Shown piece by piece: positions 41,944 through 50,770 of a DNA stretch of 64,000 nucleotides (its first letter is position 1; every line of letters starts with the position of its first letter). Made by a program: the position numbers and the translations under genes. Source of the stretch: Gramella sp. Hel_I_59. GTDB lineage: Bacteria > Bacteroidota > Bacteroidia > Flavobacteriales > Flavobacteriaceae. The notes beneath the pieces are model-generated. The model was not told the origin of the DNA and searched no databases. It saw nothing but the letters and a program-made list of their open reading frames with translations. Location of the stretch: positions 248,001-312,000 of the forward strand of contig NZ_VFME01000001.1 in assembly GCF_006714895.1 (NCBI RefSeq), in the 5' to 3' direction.

Positions 41944-42552
41944 ATGTTTTCAGATAAAGCCAATACTATTTTTAGAGAAGTGATCGAACTCTATCATGAG
42001 AAAGATAGCGTAGAACAGGATTTCAAAAATCCTTATGATGCTGAAAAGAATCTTCTGGAACATTTACTTTTCAGAAAATGCTGGATAGATACCGTTCAAT
42101 GGCATTATGAAGATATTATTCGTGACCAGAACATTGATCCGGTAGCAGCACTTACATTGAAGCGTAAGATCGATGCTTCCAATCAGGATAGAACCGATAC
42201 TGTAGAGTATATTGATAGTTACTTTCTTGAGAAATATAAGGATGTAAAGGCAAATACAGATGCTACGATCAATTCTGAAAGTCCGGCATGGGCAATCGAT
42301 CGTTTGTCTATTCTGGCGCTGAAGATCTATCATATGAACGAAGAAGCCCAGCGTACAGATGCTTCAGAAAAGCACCAGATGGCCTGTAAAGCCAAGTTGG
42401 ATATTCTTCTGGAACAACGTGTAGACCTTTCTACGGCGATCAATCAGCTTCTGGAAGATATCGAAAAAGGTGAAAAATATATGAAGGTGTATAAGCAGAT
42501 GAAGATGTATAATGACGATGAGCTTAATCCTGTACTAAGAGGTAATAAGTAG
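41944..42552 (+). CDS. DUF4254 domain-containing protein
   Basis: Soluble helical protein of 202 residues, no signal peptide or membrane helix. The sequence (for example FRKCWIDTVQWHYEDIIRDQNIDP and LVDLSTAINQLL-like end) matches the DUF4254 family, which in Bacteroidota lies immediately upstream of a GT9 heptosyltransferase-like gene, as here (2 nt apart). Its role is not known, but the fixed partnership suggests a function in LPS or surface-glycan assembly. Confidence 0.85.
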   Translation: MFSDKANTIFREVIELYHEKDSVEQDFKNPYDAEKNLLEHLLFRKCWIDTVQWHYEDIIRDQNIDPVAALTLKRKIDASNQDRTDTVEYIDSYFLEKYKDVKANTDATINSESPAWAIDRLSILALKIYHMNEEAQRTDASEKHQMACKAKLDILLEQRVDLSTAINQLLEDIEKGEKYMKVYKQMKMYNDDELNPVLRGNK

Positions 42553-42554
42553 AC

Positions 42555-43634
42555 ATGAAAGATCAGAATAGGAATCAGCATCCATCAACTTCAGAGAATA
42601 AACATCTGTTGGTGATTCGTCTTTCTGCCATGGGAGATGTGGCGATGGTGGTTCCTGTTTTGAGCATTCTGGTTAGAACCTATCCACAGCTCACAATTAC
42701 GGTACTTACACGATCTTTCTTTTTTCCGATGTTCAGTCATTTACCAAATGTGCGTCTCTACGAAGCAGATGTCGATGGCGTTCACGAAGGTGTTCTGGGA
42801 CTTGGTACCCTGGCCAGGGAACTTCGTGATGAGGAGATCGATATGGTCGCAGATCTTCATGATGTTCTTAGAACCAATGTCTTACGTTCGGTTTTTTATT
42901 TCTACGGAATTCCTTTCGAACAAATAGATAAGGGCAGAGCTGAAAAGAAGGCTCTTACACGGGAGACCAACAAGATTTTCAAGCAGCTGAAAACAACCCA
43001 TCAGCGTTATGCTGACGTTTTTGAGAAACTAGGATACCCGATAGATATTTCCAATTACACACCTGCTGCAAGAAGGGAAGTGCTTCCAAGAATTTCTGAT
43101 GTTACTGGCAAGCGAAAAAATGTAAAATGGCTTGGAATCGCACCATTTGCCCAGCATAGTTCAAAATTTTATCCGGTAGATCTCATGGAACAGGTGATTT
43201 CCAGGCTTTCTTCGGAAACAAATACTAAAATCTTCCTGTTTGGAGGAGGGGAAACTGAAAAGAAACAGCTGGAAGAATGGGAATCCAGATTTGAAAATTG
43301 TGTGAGTGTGGTTGGTAAGCTGAGGTTTGCAGAAGAACTAAGCCTTATCTCTAACCTTGACATGATGTTATCCATGGATAGTGGAAATGCTCATATCGCA
43401 GCGCTATTCGGGATTCCGGTTCTAAGTATCTGGGGCGTCACCCATCCTTATACGGGATTTGCTGCTTTTAATCAGCCTTTCGAGAATTGTATCTTACCAG
43501 ATCTTGAGAAATATCCAAAGATCCCAACTTCGGCTTATGGCAACAAAGTTCCGGAGGGTTACGAAGATGTCATGCGCAGCATTCCTCCGGAAGTGGTAGT
43601 ATCTAAAATTCAGCAGCTGCTGACTAATTCTTAA
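42555..43634 (+). CDS. Glycosyltransferase family 9 protein (heptosyltransferase-like)
   Basis: GT-B glycosyltransferase of 359 residues resembling LPS heptosyltransferases. The N-terminal LLVIRLSAMGDVAMVVPVL motif and the C-terminal SNLDMMLSMDSGNAHIAALFGIPVLSIWGVTHPYTGF motif are the family signatures. It probably adds a sugar to the LPS core or a related surface glycan. Encoded 2 nt after the DUF4254 gene. The last four bases overlap the convergent reductase gene. Confidence 0.9.
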   Translation: MKDQNRNQHPSTSENKHLLVIRLSAMGDVAMVVPVLSILVRTYPQLTITVLTRSFFFPMFSHLPNVRLYEADVDGVHEGVLGLGTLARELRDEEIDMVADLHDVLRTNVLRSVFYFYGIPFEQIDKGRAEKKALTRETNKIFKQLKTTHQRYADVFEKLGYPIDISNYTPAARREVLPRISDVTGKRKNVKWLGIAPFAQHSSKFYPVDLMEQVISRLSSETNTKIFLFGGGETEKKQLEEWESRFENCVSVVGKLRFAEELSLISNLDMMLSMDSGNAHIAALFGIPVLSIWGVTHPYTGFAAFNQPFENCILPDLEKYPKIPTSAYGNKVPEGYEDVMRSIPPEVVVSKIQQLLTNS

Positions 43635-44680
43635 ACATCATCAAAATCTACTTTTAACGTAGAAGTAGTTGGATGCGCCTGGCAGGTAAGAATAAAACCT
43701 TCCTCGATCTCTGCATCTGTTAAGATCTGGTTTTTACTCATTTCAGCTTTACCTTCAGTAATTCGGGCCATACAGCTACTGCAAATCCCGCCCTGGCAGG
43801 AATAAGGTACATCGATATCTTCTTCCAGTGCAACGTCCAGAACCACATCTTTACGATCCATAGAAAAGCTATACTCTTCATCATCTACAACAATGGTTAC
43901 TGAAGTTTTTCCATCAGTATCTCCCTCGATCACTTTTTCTTCTGAAGTGCTTGTGAACAACTCAAATTTGATCTGCTCATCACGAACTTCGTTCTTCTTC
44001 AATACTTCGGTAACATGATCGATCATTTCTTTGGGTCCGCATAGATAGAATGTTTCGAAATTATGATGCTTGAATTTATTCTTCAGAATATAGTTTACAG
44101 TGCTTGTTTCGATTCTTCCAAACTTTGCATTTTCTTCACGCGTACGGCTGTAAATAAACTCTACGAAAAGTCTTTCCGGAAACTTAGATTGTAATTCCAG
44201 TAGCTCCTTAAAAAAGATGGTATCGTCTACAGATTTGTTTCCATAGGTTAGCACAAACCGACTTTCAGGTTCCTGTTCCAATACAGATTTGATGATGGAA
44301 AGTACTGGCGTGATCCCGCTTCCCGCTGCAAAAGCAGCATAGTCTTTAGCGGAATTACCAGGTTCGAAAACAAATTTTCCTTCCGGTGGATGTACCTCCA
44401 GAATATCTCCGGCTGTAAGTTTATTATTAGCGATCACTGAAAAGCTACCTCCTTCGACTTCTTTTACGGTTACTTTGAAATCTTCAGAAGCAGGAGCAGA
44501 ACAAAGAGAATAGGCTCTTCTTACTTCCCCGTTTTCAGCATCATATTTAATAGTGATATACTGCCCGGCCTTGAATCTGAACTCTTCTTTCAAGTTTTCA
44601 GGAATATCGAAAGATAAACTCACCGCCTGGGAAGTTTCACGAATTATTTCCTTTATTTTTAGCGGGTAAAAATTACTCAT
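43631..44680 (-). CDS. PaaE-like ferredoxin-NADP(H) reductase family oxidoreductase with 2Fe-2S domain
   Basis: Protein of 349 residues with three modules: FAD-binding barrel (about 1-105, RAYSLCSAP), NAD(P)-binding domain (about 110-235, AAGSGITPVLSI and YLCGPKEM), and a C-terminal plant-type 2Fe-2S ferredoxin with Cys295, Cys300, Cys303 and Cys333. This is the arrangement of phenylacetyl-CoA epoxidase subunit PaaE and related reductases. The paaABCD genes are not nearby, so it may serve another oxygenase or desaturase. It is monocistronic. Confidence 0.92.
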   Translation of the reverse strand: MSNFYPLKIKEIIRETSQAVSLSFDIPENLKEEFRFKAGQYITIKYDAENGEVRRAYSLCSAPASEDFKVTVKEVEGGSFSVIANNKLTAGDILEVHPPEGKFVFEPGNSAKDYAAFAAGSGITPVLSIIKSVLEQEPESRFVLTYGNKSVDDTIFFKELLELQSKFPERLFVEFIYSRTREENAKFGRIETSTVNYILKNKFKHHNFETFYLCGPKEMIDHVTEVLKKNEVRDEQIKFELFTSTSEEKVIEGDTDGKTSVTIVVDDEEYSFSMDRKDVVLDVALEEDIDVPYSCQGGICSSCMARITEGKAEMSKNQILTDAEIEEGFILTCQAHPTTSTLKVDFDDV

Positions 44681-44777
44681 TTTTTAATATTTGGGGGTAA
44701 AAATACAAAGTATGAAGCTTTTAAAAATGTAACAAAAGTTTAAATTTCTCTACCTATCTAAATAAACAGCAGATTTT

Positions 44778-46262
44778 ATGTTTAGTAAGTTTCTCTGGCT
44801 GGAATGGAAATCATTCACAAGGTCGGCCAGTTTTGGAAAAAGTCTGGGATTAAAGATCCTGATGATATTCCTGGCGCTCTATTTTTCAGCCATGTTTTTA
44901 TTTCTGGGCGTAGCATTATTTCCGCTGCTGAAAGAATCTTTTCCTGAACAGGATCCCTTAGCGATCGTGAACAGTTTTGCTTTAACCTATTTTGGTTTTG
45001 AATTTATTTTCCGGTTTATGTTGCAAAGCCTGCCGGTAATGAATATCAAACCGCTTATGGTTATTCCTGTATCTAAGAAAAAAGCGGTCAATTACATACT
45101 TCTCAAATCACTTTACTCATTCTATAATATACTGCCGCTGCTCTGGATCATTCCCTTCGGGCTGGTAAGTATCCTGAAGTATGATTATCCTGCCTGGAAT
45201 GTTCTTGGCTGGATGCTTGGCTTCTACGCTCTTATTTTATGTGTGAACTATTTCAATTTTATAGTCAAGAAAAAGTTCAACGAAAGTCTTAAGCAATTAC
45301 TTCCGGTTATTATTGGCGTGGCAATTCTGGCTGCTTTGGACTACTTTGGTGTGTTCGATATTGGTAGTTACTTTGGTGCGGCCCTCGATTATTTATATGA
45401 CCAGCCGTACTTAGCAGTGATTCCTTTTATCTTACTGATTATTCTTTACCAGTGGAATCTTTCAGACCTAAGGAAAAAATTCTATCTCGACCGTGATCTA
45501 AAAGCTAAATCTAAGGAAGTGAACACTCAGGACCTTGGTTGGACCCGTAAATTTGGTAGTATTGCTCCTTTCCTGCAGTTGGATATCAAGCTAATTCTTC
45601 GGAATAAAAGAGCGAAAACAACCATTTTCATGTCTCTTCTCCTATTGTGTTATGGTCTTATTTTTTACCCGAACGACGCCTATCAGGATATGCCAGCATT
45701 CTTTTTATTTGTGGGAATCTTTATGACGGGCGTATTTATGATGAATTTTGGTCAATTCGTACCATCCTGGGATTCGTCTTATTATTCCATGATCATGTCT
45801 CAAAATATACCTATGAGACAATACCTCGCCTCAAAAATGGGATTGATCACGGTAAGTGTGGTGGTACTTTTAATTCTAACTACTCCCTATATATACTTTG
45901 GATGGGAAGTGGTTTTGCTGAATATTACCGCCGCGATCTATAATATTGGAGTGAACGTTCCTATGCTAATTTTCGCCGGAAGTTTCAATAAAAAGAGCAT
46001 CGATCTGGACAAAAGCCCAATGATGAATTACCAGGGAATGGGTGTTTCACAATGGCTTGTTGGAATTCCTGTCATGGCATTTCCAGTCTTCATTTTCTGG
46101 CTGGTAAACAAATTCATAAGCTATGAAGTTGCCGTGGGAACCATTGCAGGATTGGGTATTATAGGTATCCTTATGCGTCCCGCACTACTTACTTACCTTA
46201 CCCAGCGATACCGAAGACGTAAATATGTAACGATCCAGGGATTTAAACAAAAAGGAGAATAA
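44778..46262 (+). CDS. DUF5687 family ABC transporter permease
   Basis: Polytopic inner-membrane protein of 494 residues with about 12 hydrophobic helices. It resembles the DUF5687 family of Bacteroidota and has the general ABC-2-like permease layout. An ATP-binding subunit gene follows after 12 nt, so together they form an exporter. The substrate is unknown. No periplasmic or outer-membrane component is adjacent. Upstream AT-rich sequence lacks an exact TAnnTTTG match. Confidence 0.85.
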   Translation: MFSKFLWLEWKSFTRSASFGKSLGLKILMIFLALYFSAMFLFLGVALFPLLKESFPEQDPLAIVNSFALTYFGFEFIFRFMLQSLPVMNIKPLMVIPVSKKKAVNYILLKSLYSFYNILPLLWIIPFGLVSILKYDYPAWNVLGWMLGFYALILCVNYFNFIVKKKFNESLKQLLPVIIGVAILAALDYFGVFDIGSYFGAALDYLYDQPYLAVIPFILLIILYQWNLSDLRKKFYLDRDLKAKSKEVNTQDLGWTRKFGSIAPFLQLDIKLILRNKRAKTTIFMSLLLLCYGLIFYPNDAYQDMPAFFLFVGIFMTGVFMMNFGQFVPSWDSSYYSMIMSQNIPMRQYLASKMGLITVSVVVLLILTTPYIYFGWEVVLLNITAAIYNIGVNVPMLIFAGSFNKKSIDLDKSPMMNYQGMGVSQWLVGIPVMAFPVFIFWLVNKFISYEVAVGTIAGLGIIGILMRPALLTYLTQRYRRRKYVTIQGFKQKGE

Positions 46263-46274
46263 ATTTATAGGAAT

Positions 46275-46985
46275 ATGATCACAGCAACCAATCTTTCAAA
46301 AATATATAACGGAAACAAAGTTCTTGATATCGAGCATCTGGAAATTCCTTCAGGACAAAATTTCGGACTCGTTGGTAACAACGGTGCGGGTAAAACTACA
46401 TTTTTCAGCCTGCTGCTGGATCTTATTCAGCCCACTTCCGGAAATATCTTTAATCAGGATATTACGGTGAGCGAAAGCGAGGACTGGAAAACATTCACTT
46501 CCTCATTTATTGACGAAAGCTTCCTTATTGGCTATCTAACTCCAGAAGAATATTTCTACTTCATTGGAGATCTTCGGAATAGGAATCGGGCAGATGTGGA
46601 CTCGTTTTTAACGCAGTTTCAGGATTTTTTTAATGAAGAGATCATAGGTCGCAAGAAATATCTTCGGGATCTTTCAAAAGGAAACCAGAAAAAAGTAGGA
46701 ATCGTAGCCGCATTGATCGGTGATCCTGAAGTCGTTATTCTTGACGAACCATTTGCAAACCTGGATCCAACCACACAAATCAGACTAAAGAAAATACTGA
46801 AAGAACTTTCAAATACCTCTGGAACTACGGTCCTTATTTCCAGTCATGATCTTATCCATGTTACTGAAGTTTGCGAACGGATCGTGGTCCTGGACAGGGG
46901 AGTGCCGGTTCGTGATATAACAACTTCCGAAGCTACCCTGAAGGAACTGGAGGATTATTTTTCCAGTGAAATCGTTGAAGCCTAG
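46275..46985 (+). CDS. ABC transporter ATP-binding protein
   Basis: Nucleotide-binding subunit of 236 residues pairing with the preceding DUF5687 permease. Walker A GNNGAGKT is at about 34-41, the signature is LSKGNQKKVGIVAAL (LSxGxxxK variant), Walker B is VVILDEPFANLDP, and the switch His is in ISSHDL. The Q-loop region SSFIDESFLIGYLTPEEYF is typical of ABC-2 exporters. Same operon as the permease; PorW gene follows after 94 nt on its own or with read-through. Confidence 0.93.
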   Translation: MITATNLSKIYNGNKVLDIEHLEIPSGQNFGLVGNNGAGKTTFFSLLLDLIQPTSGNIFNQDITVSESEDWKTFTSSFIDESFLIGYLTPEEYFYFIGDLRNRNRADVDSFLTQFQDFFNEEIIGRKKYLRDLSKGNQKKVGIVAALIGDPEVVILDEPFANLDPTTQIRLKKILKELSNTSGTTVLISSHDLIHVTEVCERIVVLDRGVPVRDITTSEATLKELEDYFSSEIVEA

Positions 46986-47079
46986 TAATTACAGCTATTG
47001 GACTTTGCAAAAAGAAGTTTACTTTTACATACTAAACCAGCTGTATCAAAGTTATTCATGATACCATAAAAGGTTCATA

Positions 47080-49647
47080 TTGAATACGTTTACCCGAATT
47101 TCACTGTTTTTACTTACTGCCGCGGCAATTCTTAGCTGCTCCAGGAAAAAGAACTCTTTCGTAAACCGAAATTATCACGCGATCACTTCGGAATATAATA
47201 CGCTGTACAACGGTGGTCTCGCCTTTGAACAGGGAAAAGAAGAGATCAACCAGAACTACGCAGATAATTACTGGGATATTCTACCTGTTGAAAGACTCGC
47301 TCTTGATGAAAATATCGTCTTACCAGATAGCGTTAGAAATCAGAATTTTGGTATTGCTGAAGAAAAAGCTGTAAAAGCAATCCAGAAGCATTCCATGCAA
47401 ATAGGTGGCAAAGAGCGAAATCCTCAAATTGATGAAGCTTATTTGCTCCTTGGGAAATCAAGGTATTTCGATCAACGTTTTGTACCCGCCCTCGATGCCT
47501 TTAACTACATTCTTTACCGCTATCCTGCCAGTGATAATATTACTCACGCAAGGATCTGGCGAGAGAAAACAAATATCAGGTTAGGAAATGAAAAACTGGC
47601 AATCAAAAACCTGAAAAAGATCCTTGATTCAGACAAACTAGACGATGAAGATATAGCCGATGCCAGTTCCAGTCTTGCACAGGCTTATATCAATTTACAA
47701 TATATAGATAGTGCCGTAGTTCCATTACAGAACGCTAGTGAATACACCAGTAATAATGCTGAAAAGGGTCGTTATTACTATATTCTTGGACAGCTCTACG
47801 ATCGAATGGATCAATCGGCAGCGGCAAATGCTTCCTTTGATAAAGTAATAGACCTGAAACGCAAGTCTCCCCGAATTTACCTGGTGAATGCACATATTCA
47901 AAAGGCAAGGAATTTTGATTTTCAGAATGGGGACCGTACCCAACTACTGTCGTTATTAAGAGATCTGGAGAAAGATCGCGAAAACCGACCATTTCTCGAC
48001 AAGATCTATTTTCAGATTGGAGAGTATTACAATCGTTTAGATTCCGTAGAAACCGCTGTAGATTATTATAATCGCTCTTTAAGATCACCATCAAGTGATA
48101 TTTTCCTGAAATCGATCAACTATGAGATTCTGGCGAATATCAATTTTGATGAAGCAAACTATCAGCAAGCCGGGAAATATTTTGATAGCACCTTGACCTA
48201 TATGTCTCCAGATCTACTGGAGTTCAGGACCATCAGCAAGAAACGGGAAAATCTTGCCGATGTGATTCTCTACGAAGAGATCGCTGAGGAAACAGATAGT
48301 ATTTTGAGACTCGCGAATATGAGCGAGGACGATAGATTGCAGTATTTTACAGCATATACAGATACTTTAAGAGCACGCGCTGTAAAAACCATGGAGTCTG
48401 GAGAATTACCTGCGTACACTGCAGGGATAGGCCCAAGAACTAATTTTCCACAAACAAATATACCAGCTTCAGCTTCGGTTCCGCCGGCAGGTGATTTTAA
48501 TAGTGGAAATGCTGGAAACATCTTTTACTTCTACAACCCAATTCGTGTTTCCAGGGGCGCGCAGGATTTCCTCCGCACATGGGGAAGCAGGGAACTGGCA
48601 GATAACTGGCGCTATGGCAGTCGCGCTATGAATCAAAGTACGGTGAATGCTGAAGAGCGTTTAATGGATATTAATCTGGATAATGATCCAATCTACGATC
48701 CCCAAACCTATCTTGCACAAATACCTTCAGAGGCTTTAGTTCTGGACAGTTTGTCTGCTCAGCGAAATCGTGCAAATTATCAACTGGGAGTGATTTACAA
48801 CGAGAAATACCGTGAGTATGCACTGGCTGCGAACAGGCTGGAGTTTATGCTGAATAGTAATCCACAACAGAGCCTGATCCTTCCGGCGAAATATAATTTG
48901 TATTCGGTTTATAAAGCTCAGAATCGTGTAGATGATTTACGAAGACTGGAACAGGATATCCTGCAGAATTATCCAGATTCGCGATATGCCGCCTTTATAA
49001 AAAATCCCCAAAGTGTTCAAATGGATGAGAACAGTCCTGAAAATGTCTATGAGCAATTGTATAGAAAGTTTGAAGCGCAGAATTTTGTTGAGGTTATAGA
49101 GCAATCAGACGCTTATAGATCTCAGTACAACGGTAATAGTATATTACCTAAAATAGAATTATTAAAAACTCAGGCGATTGCAAGATTATATGGAATTGAT
49201 TCTTATGAGAATTCCCTGCAGTATGTAGCGGCAAACTACCCGCAATCTCCGGAAGGTCAAAAAGCACAACAATTACTGAATACAGCTATTCCATCCCTTA
49301 AAAACCTGGAGTTTGTAGCAGATAGTACTCAAACTAATTTTAAACTGGTGCTTGCTTTTTCTGAAAGTGAAAATGTAGCTGCAGATTCATTAAAAATTCA
49401 GATCGAAGAAAAATTAGAAGAATTAAACTACAGCAAAATAAAGACTTCACGGGATGTTTACGACGCTGAGCAGACGTTTGTAGTAATTCATGGATTAAGC
49501 TCAAGATCGGCAGCCCAAGGATTTTTGGAACTTCTTCAGAAGGATAAGAACATTAAAATTGGAGGGGAAGCTTTTGTCATGTCGGCAGAAAATTATAGAA
49601 TTGTACAAATTAAGAAAAATTTAAGAAATTTGTCAGACCTTAATTAA
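47080..49647 (+). CDS. porW: Type IX secretion/gliding lipoprotein PorW/SprE, TPR-rich
   Basis: Lipoprotein of 855 residues with lipobox ILSC (Cys20), start TTG 47080. The mature part opens RKKNSFVNRNYHAITSEYNTLYNGGLAFEQGK, the characteristic start of PorW/SprE proteins, and continues with many tetratricopeptide-type helix pairs (about 110-400 and 560-760). In F. johnsoniae SprE and P. gingivalis PorW the protein is needed for type IX secretion and gliding, linking outer-membrane and motor parts. Its presence supports a T9SS in this organism. A bactofilin gene follows after 12 nt. Confidence 0.9.
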   Translation: MNTFTRISLFLLTAAAILSCSRKKNSFVNRNYHAITSEYNTLYNGGLAFEQGKEEINQNYADNYWDILPVERLALDENIVLPDSVRNQNFGIAEEKAVKAIQKHSMQIGGKERNPQIDEAYLLLGKSRYFDQRFVPALDAFNYILYRYPASDNITHARIWREKTNIRLGNEKLAIKNLKKILDSDKLDDEDIADASSSLAQAYINLQYIDSAVVPLQNASEYTSNNAEKGRYYYILGQLYDRMDQSAAANASFDKVIDLKRKSPRIYLVNAHIQKARNFDFQNGDRTQLLSLLRDLEKDRENRPFLDKIYFQIGEYYNRLDSVETAVDYYNRSLRSPSSDIFLKSINYEILANINFDEANYQQAGKYFDSTLTYMSPDLLEFRTISKKRENLADVILYEEIAEETDSILRLANMSEDDRLQYFTAYTDTLRARAVKTMESGELPAYTAGIGPRTNFPQTNIPASASVPPAGDFNSGNAGNIFYFYNPIRVSRGAQDFLRTWGSRELADNWRYGSRAMNQSTVNAEERLMDINLDNDPIYDPQTYLAQIPSEALVLDSLSAQRNRANYQLGVIYNEKYREYALAANRLEFMLNSNPQQSLILPAKYNLYSVYKAQNRVDDLRRLEQDILQNYPDSRYAAFIKNPQSVQMDENSPENVYEQLYRKFEAQNFVEVIEQSDAYRSQYNGNSILPKIELLKTQAIARLYGIDSYENSLQYVAANYPQSPEGQKAQQLLNTAIPSLKNLEFVADSTQTNFKLVLAFSESENVAADSLKIQIEEKLEELNYSKIKTSRDVYDAEQTFVVIHGLSSRSAAQGFLELLQKDKNIKIGGEAFVMSAENYRIVQIKKNLRNLSDLN

Positions 49648-49659
49648 AGCCCTACAAAC

Positions 49660-50058
49660 ATGTTTTCAGATTCCAAAAAGTCCAGAAGCTCGGCAGATCA
49701 GCGTGAGCAAAATCGTATTGCAGCAGGAACATTTATAACTGGGGAGATCTCTGGTAAAGGATGCTTCAGAATAGAAGGCACGCTGGAAGGTAGTCTTAAA
49801 ACTCCCGGAAAGGTTGTAATAAGTAAAGGCGGAGTGATAAATGGTACGCTGGAATGTGAAAGTGCAGATATCGAAGGAAACTTTAATGGCAAGTTGCTGG
49901 TAAAAGACGTACTTAGTCTTCGCGACACGGCTCATATTGAAGGAGAAGTGATCGCCGGTAAACTCGCGGTAGAAACAGGAGCAGTATTTAATGCTACCTG
50001 TGAAATGAATGGAGGTATAAAACCTCTCAAAACTAAAAATGAAAAACGATCAGCGTAA
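49660..50058 (+). CDS. Bactofilin (polymer-forming cytoskeletal protein)
   Basis: Protein of 132 residues with the bactofilin/DUF583 beta-helix core (about 20-115): repeated strand units such as GTFITGEISGKGCFRIEGTLEGSL and ADIEGNFNGKLLVKDVLSLRDTAHIEGEVIAGKLAVE. Bactofilins polymerise without nucleotide and scaffold envelope machines. The short charged N- and C-termini are normal. It lies 12 nt after porW and overlaps the atpZ start by 20 nt, so it is translationally coupled to the ATP synthase accessory gene. Confidence 0.92.
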   Translation: MFSDSKKSRSSADQREQNRIAAGTFITGEISGKGCFRIEGTLEGSLKTPGKVVISKGGVINGTLECESADIEGNFNGKLLVKDVLSLRDTAHIEGEVIAGKLAVETGAVFNATCEMNGGIKPLKTKNEKRSA

Positions 50059-50254
50059 CAAGTATCTCGGTTTTATTAATATAGCCTTCCAAATGGGTCT
50101 TCTCATAGCTGCCGGAGTTTTCGCAGGCATCTGGCTTGATGGTAAGTTTCCGAACAAATTTTCTGTATATACAATTTCTCTATCTCTTGCCGGGGTGTTT
50201 ATCTCACTTTACCTCGTTTACAGAGAGGTCAAAAATCTGAACGAAGACGAGTAA
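50039..50254 (+). CDS. AtpZ/AtpI family protein
   Basis: Small membrane protein of 71 residues with two helices (about 12-30 and 40-62) joined by a short LDGKFPNKFSVYTIS loop, typical of AtpZ/AtpI proteins that assist c-ring assembly or magnesium uptake. It starts inside the last codons of the bactofilin gene and its stop shares a base with the next start (TAATG), so three genes are tightly coupled. Confidence 0.88.
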   Translation: MKNDQRNKYLGFINIAFQMGLLIAAGVFAGIWLDGKFPNKFSVYTISLSLAGVFISLYLVYREVKNLNEDE

Positions 50255-50637
50255 TGCAACAAAAGATCTTAGTTTTTCTCAAAGTATTTATTCCTTTTTT
50301 TATCATCTGCCTGCTAATACAGTTTGCATTGGTAAACTACCTGTTCCAGCCTGAACTTTATTATTCCACATTTGCGATCTACGCTTTCCAGTTCATTGCA
50401 ACACTCATTGTATACATTTTACTGGTCCTTGTACAGCAAAACTTTAGCGATAAAACTGGTTTTGCCTTTATGGGTTGCGGCCTTTTCAAGATGCTCGCTG
50501 CAGTTTTGTTTTTGCTTCCTATGATGCTGAATGGCACGCTTAATCCATTTCAGAGCTTAATCGCATTTTTTATACCTTATTTTATCTTTCTGGTTTTTGA
50601 AACTATTTACGCGGTAAAGCTTATTAATCTGAAATAA
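50254..50637 (+). CDS. Small four-helix membrane protein (DUF6168-like), AtpI position
   Basis: Membrane protein of 127 residues with four hydrophobic helices (about 5-28, 40-62, 70-92, 100-125) and few polar loops. It resembles a flavobacterial family I recall as DUF6168. It occupies the place where atpI or atpR sits in many atp operons, between atpZ and atpB, so an assembly or ion-supply role is plausible but not shown. It starts by one-base overlap with atpZ. Confidence 0.75.
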   Translation: MQQKILVFLKVFIPFFIICLLIQFALVNYLFQPELYYSTFAIYAFQFIATLIVYILLVLVQQNFSDKTGFAFMGCGLFKMLAAVLFLLPMMLNGTLNPFQSLIAFFIPYFIFLVFETIYAVKLINLK

Positions 50638-50720
50638 ACTGCTGACTTTCAGTAAAATCATAAAATGGAAGGATAGGTAAAAAAAATATAACTGCTTCTT
50701 TCAGATAAAAATTAAAAGTA

Positions 50721-50728
50721 TACCTTTG
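50721..50728 (+). promoter_or_regulatory. -7 promoter element (TAnnTTTG) for the atpBEFHAG operon
   Basis: TACCTTTG in a 133-bp spacer, 42 nt upstream of the atpB ATG at 50771. It marks a promoter separate from the porW-bactofilin-atpZ unit. Confidence 0.5.
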
Positions 50729-50770
50729 CACGGAAATTTAGAGCCCACAATTTTAAGTAGATCAGATAGT

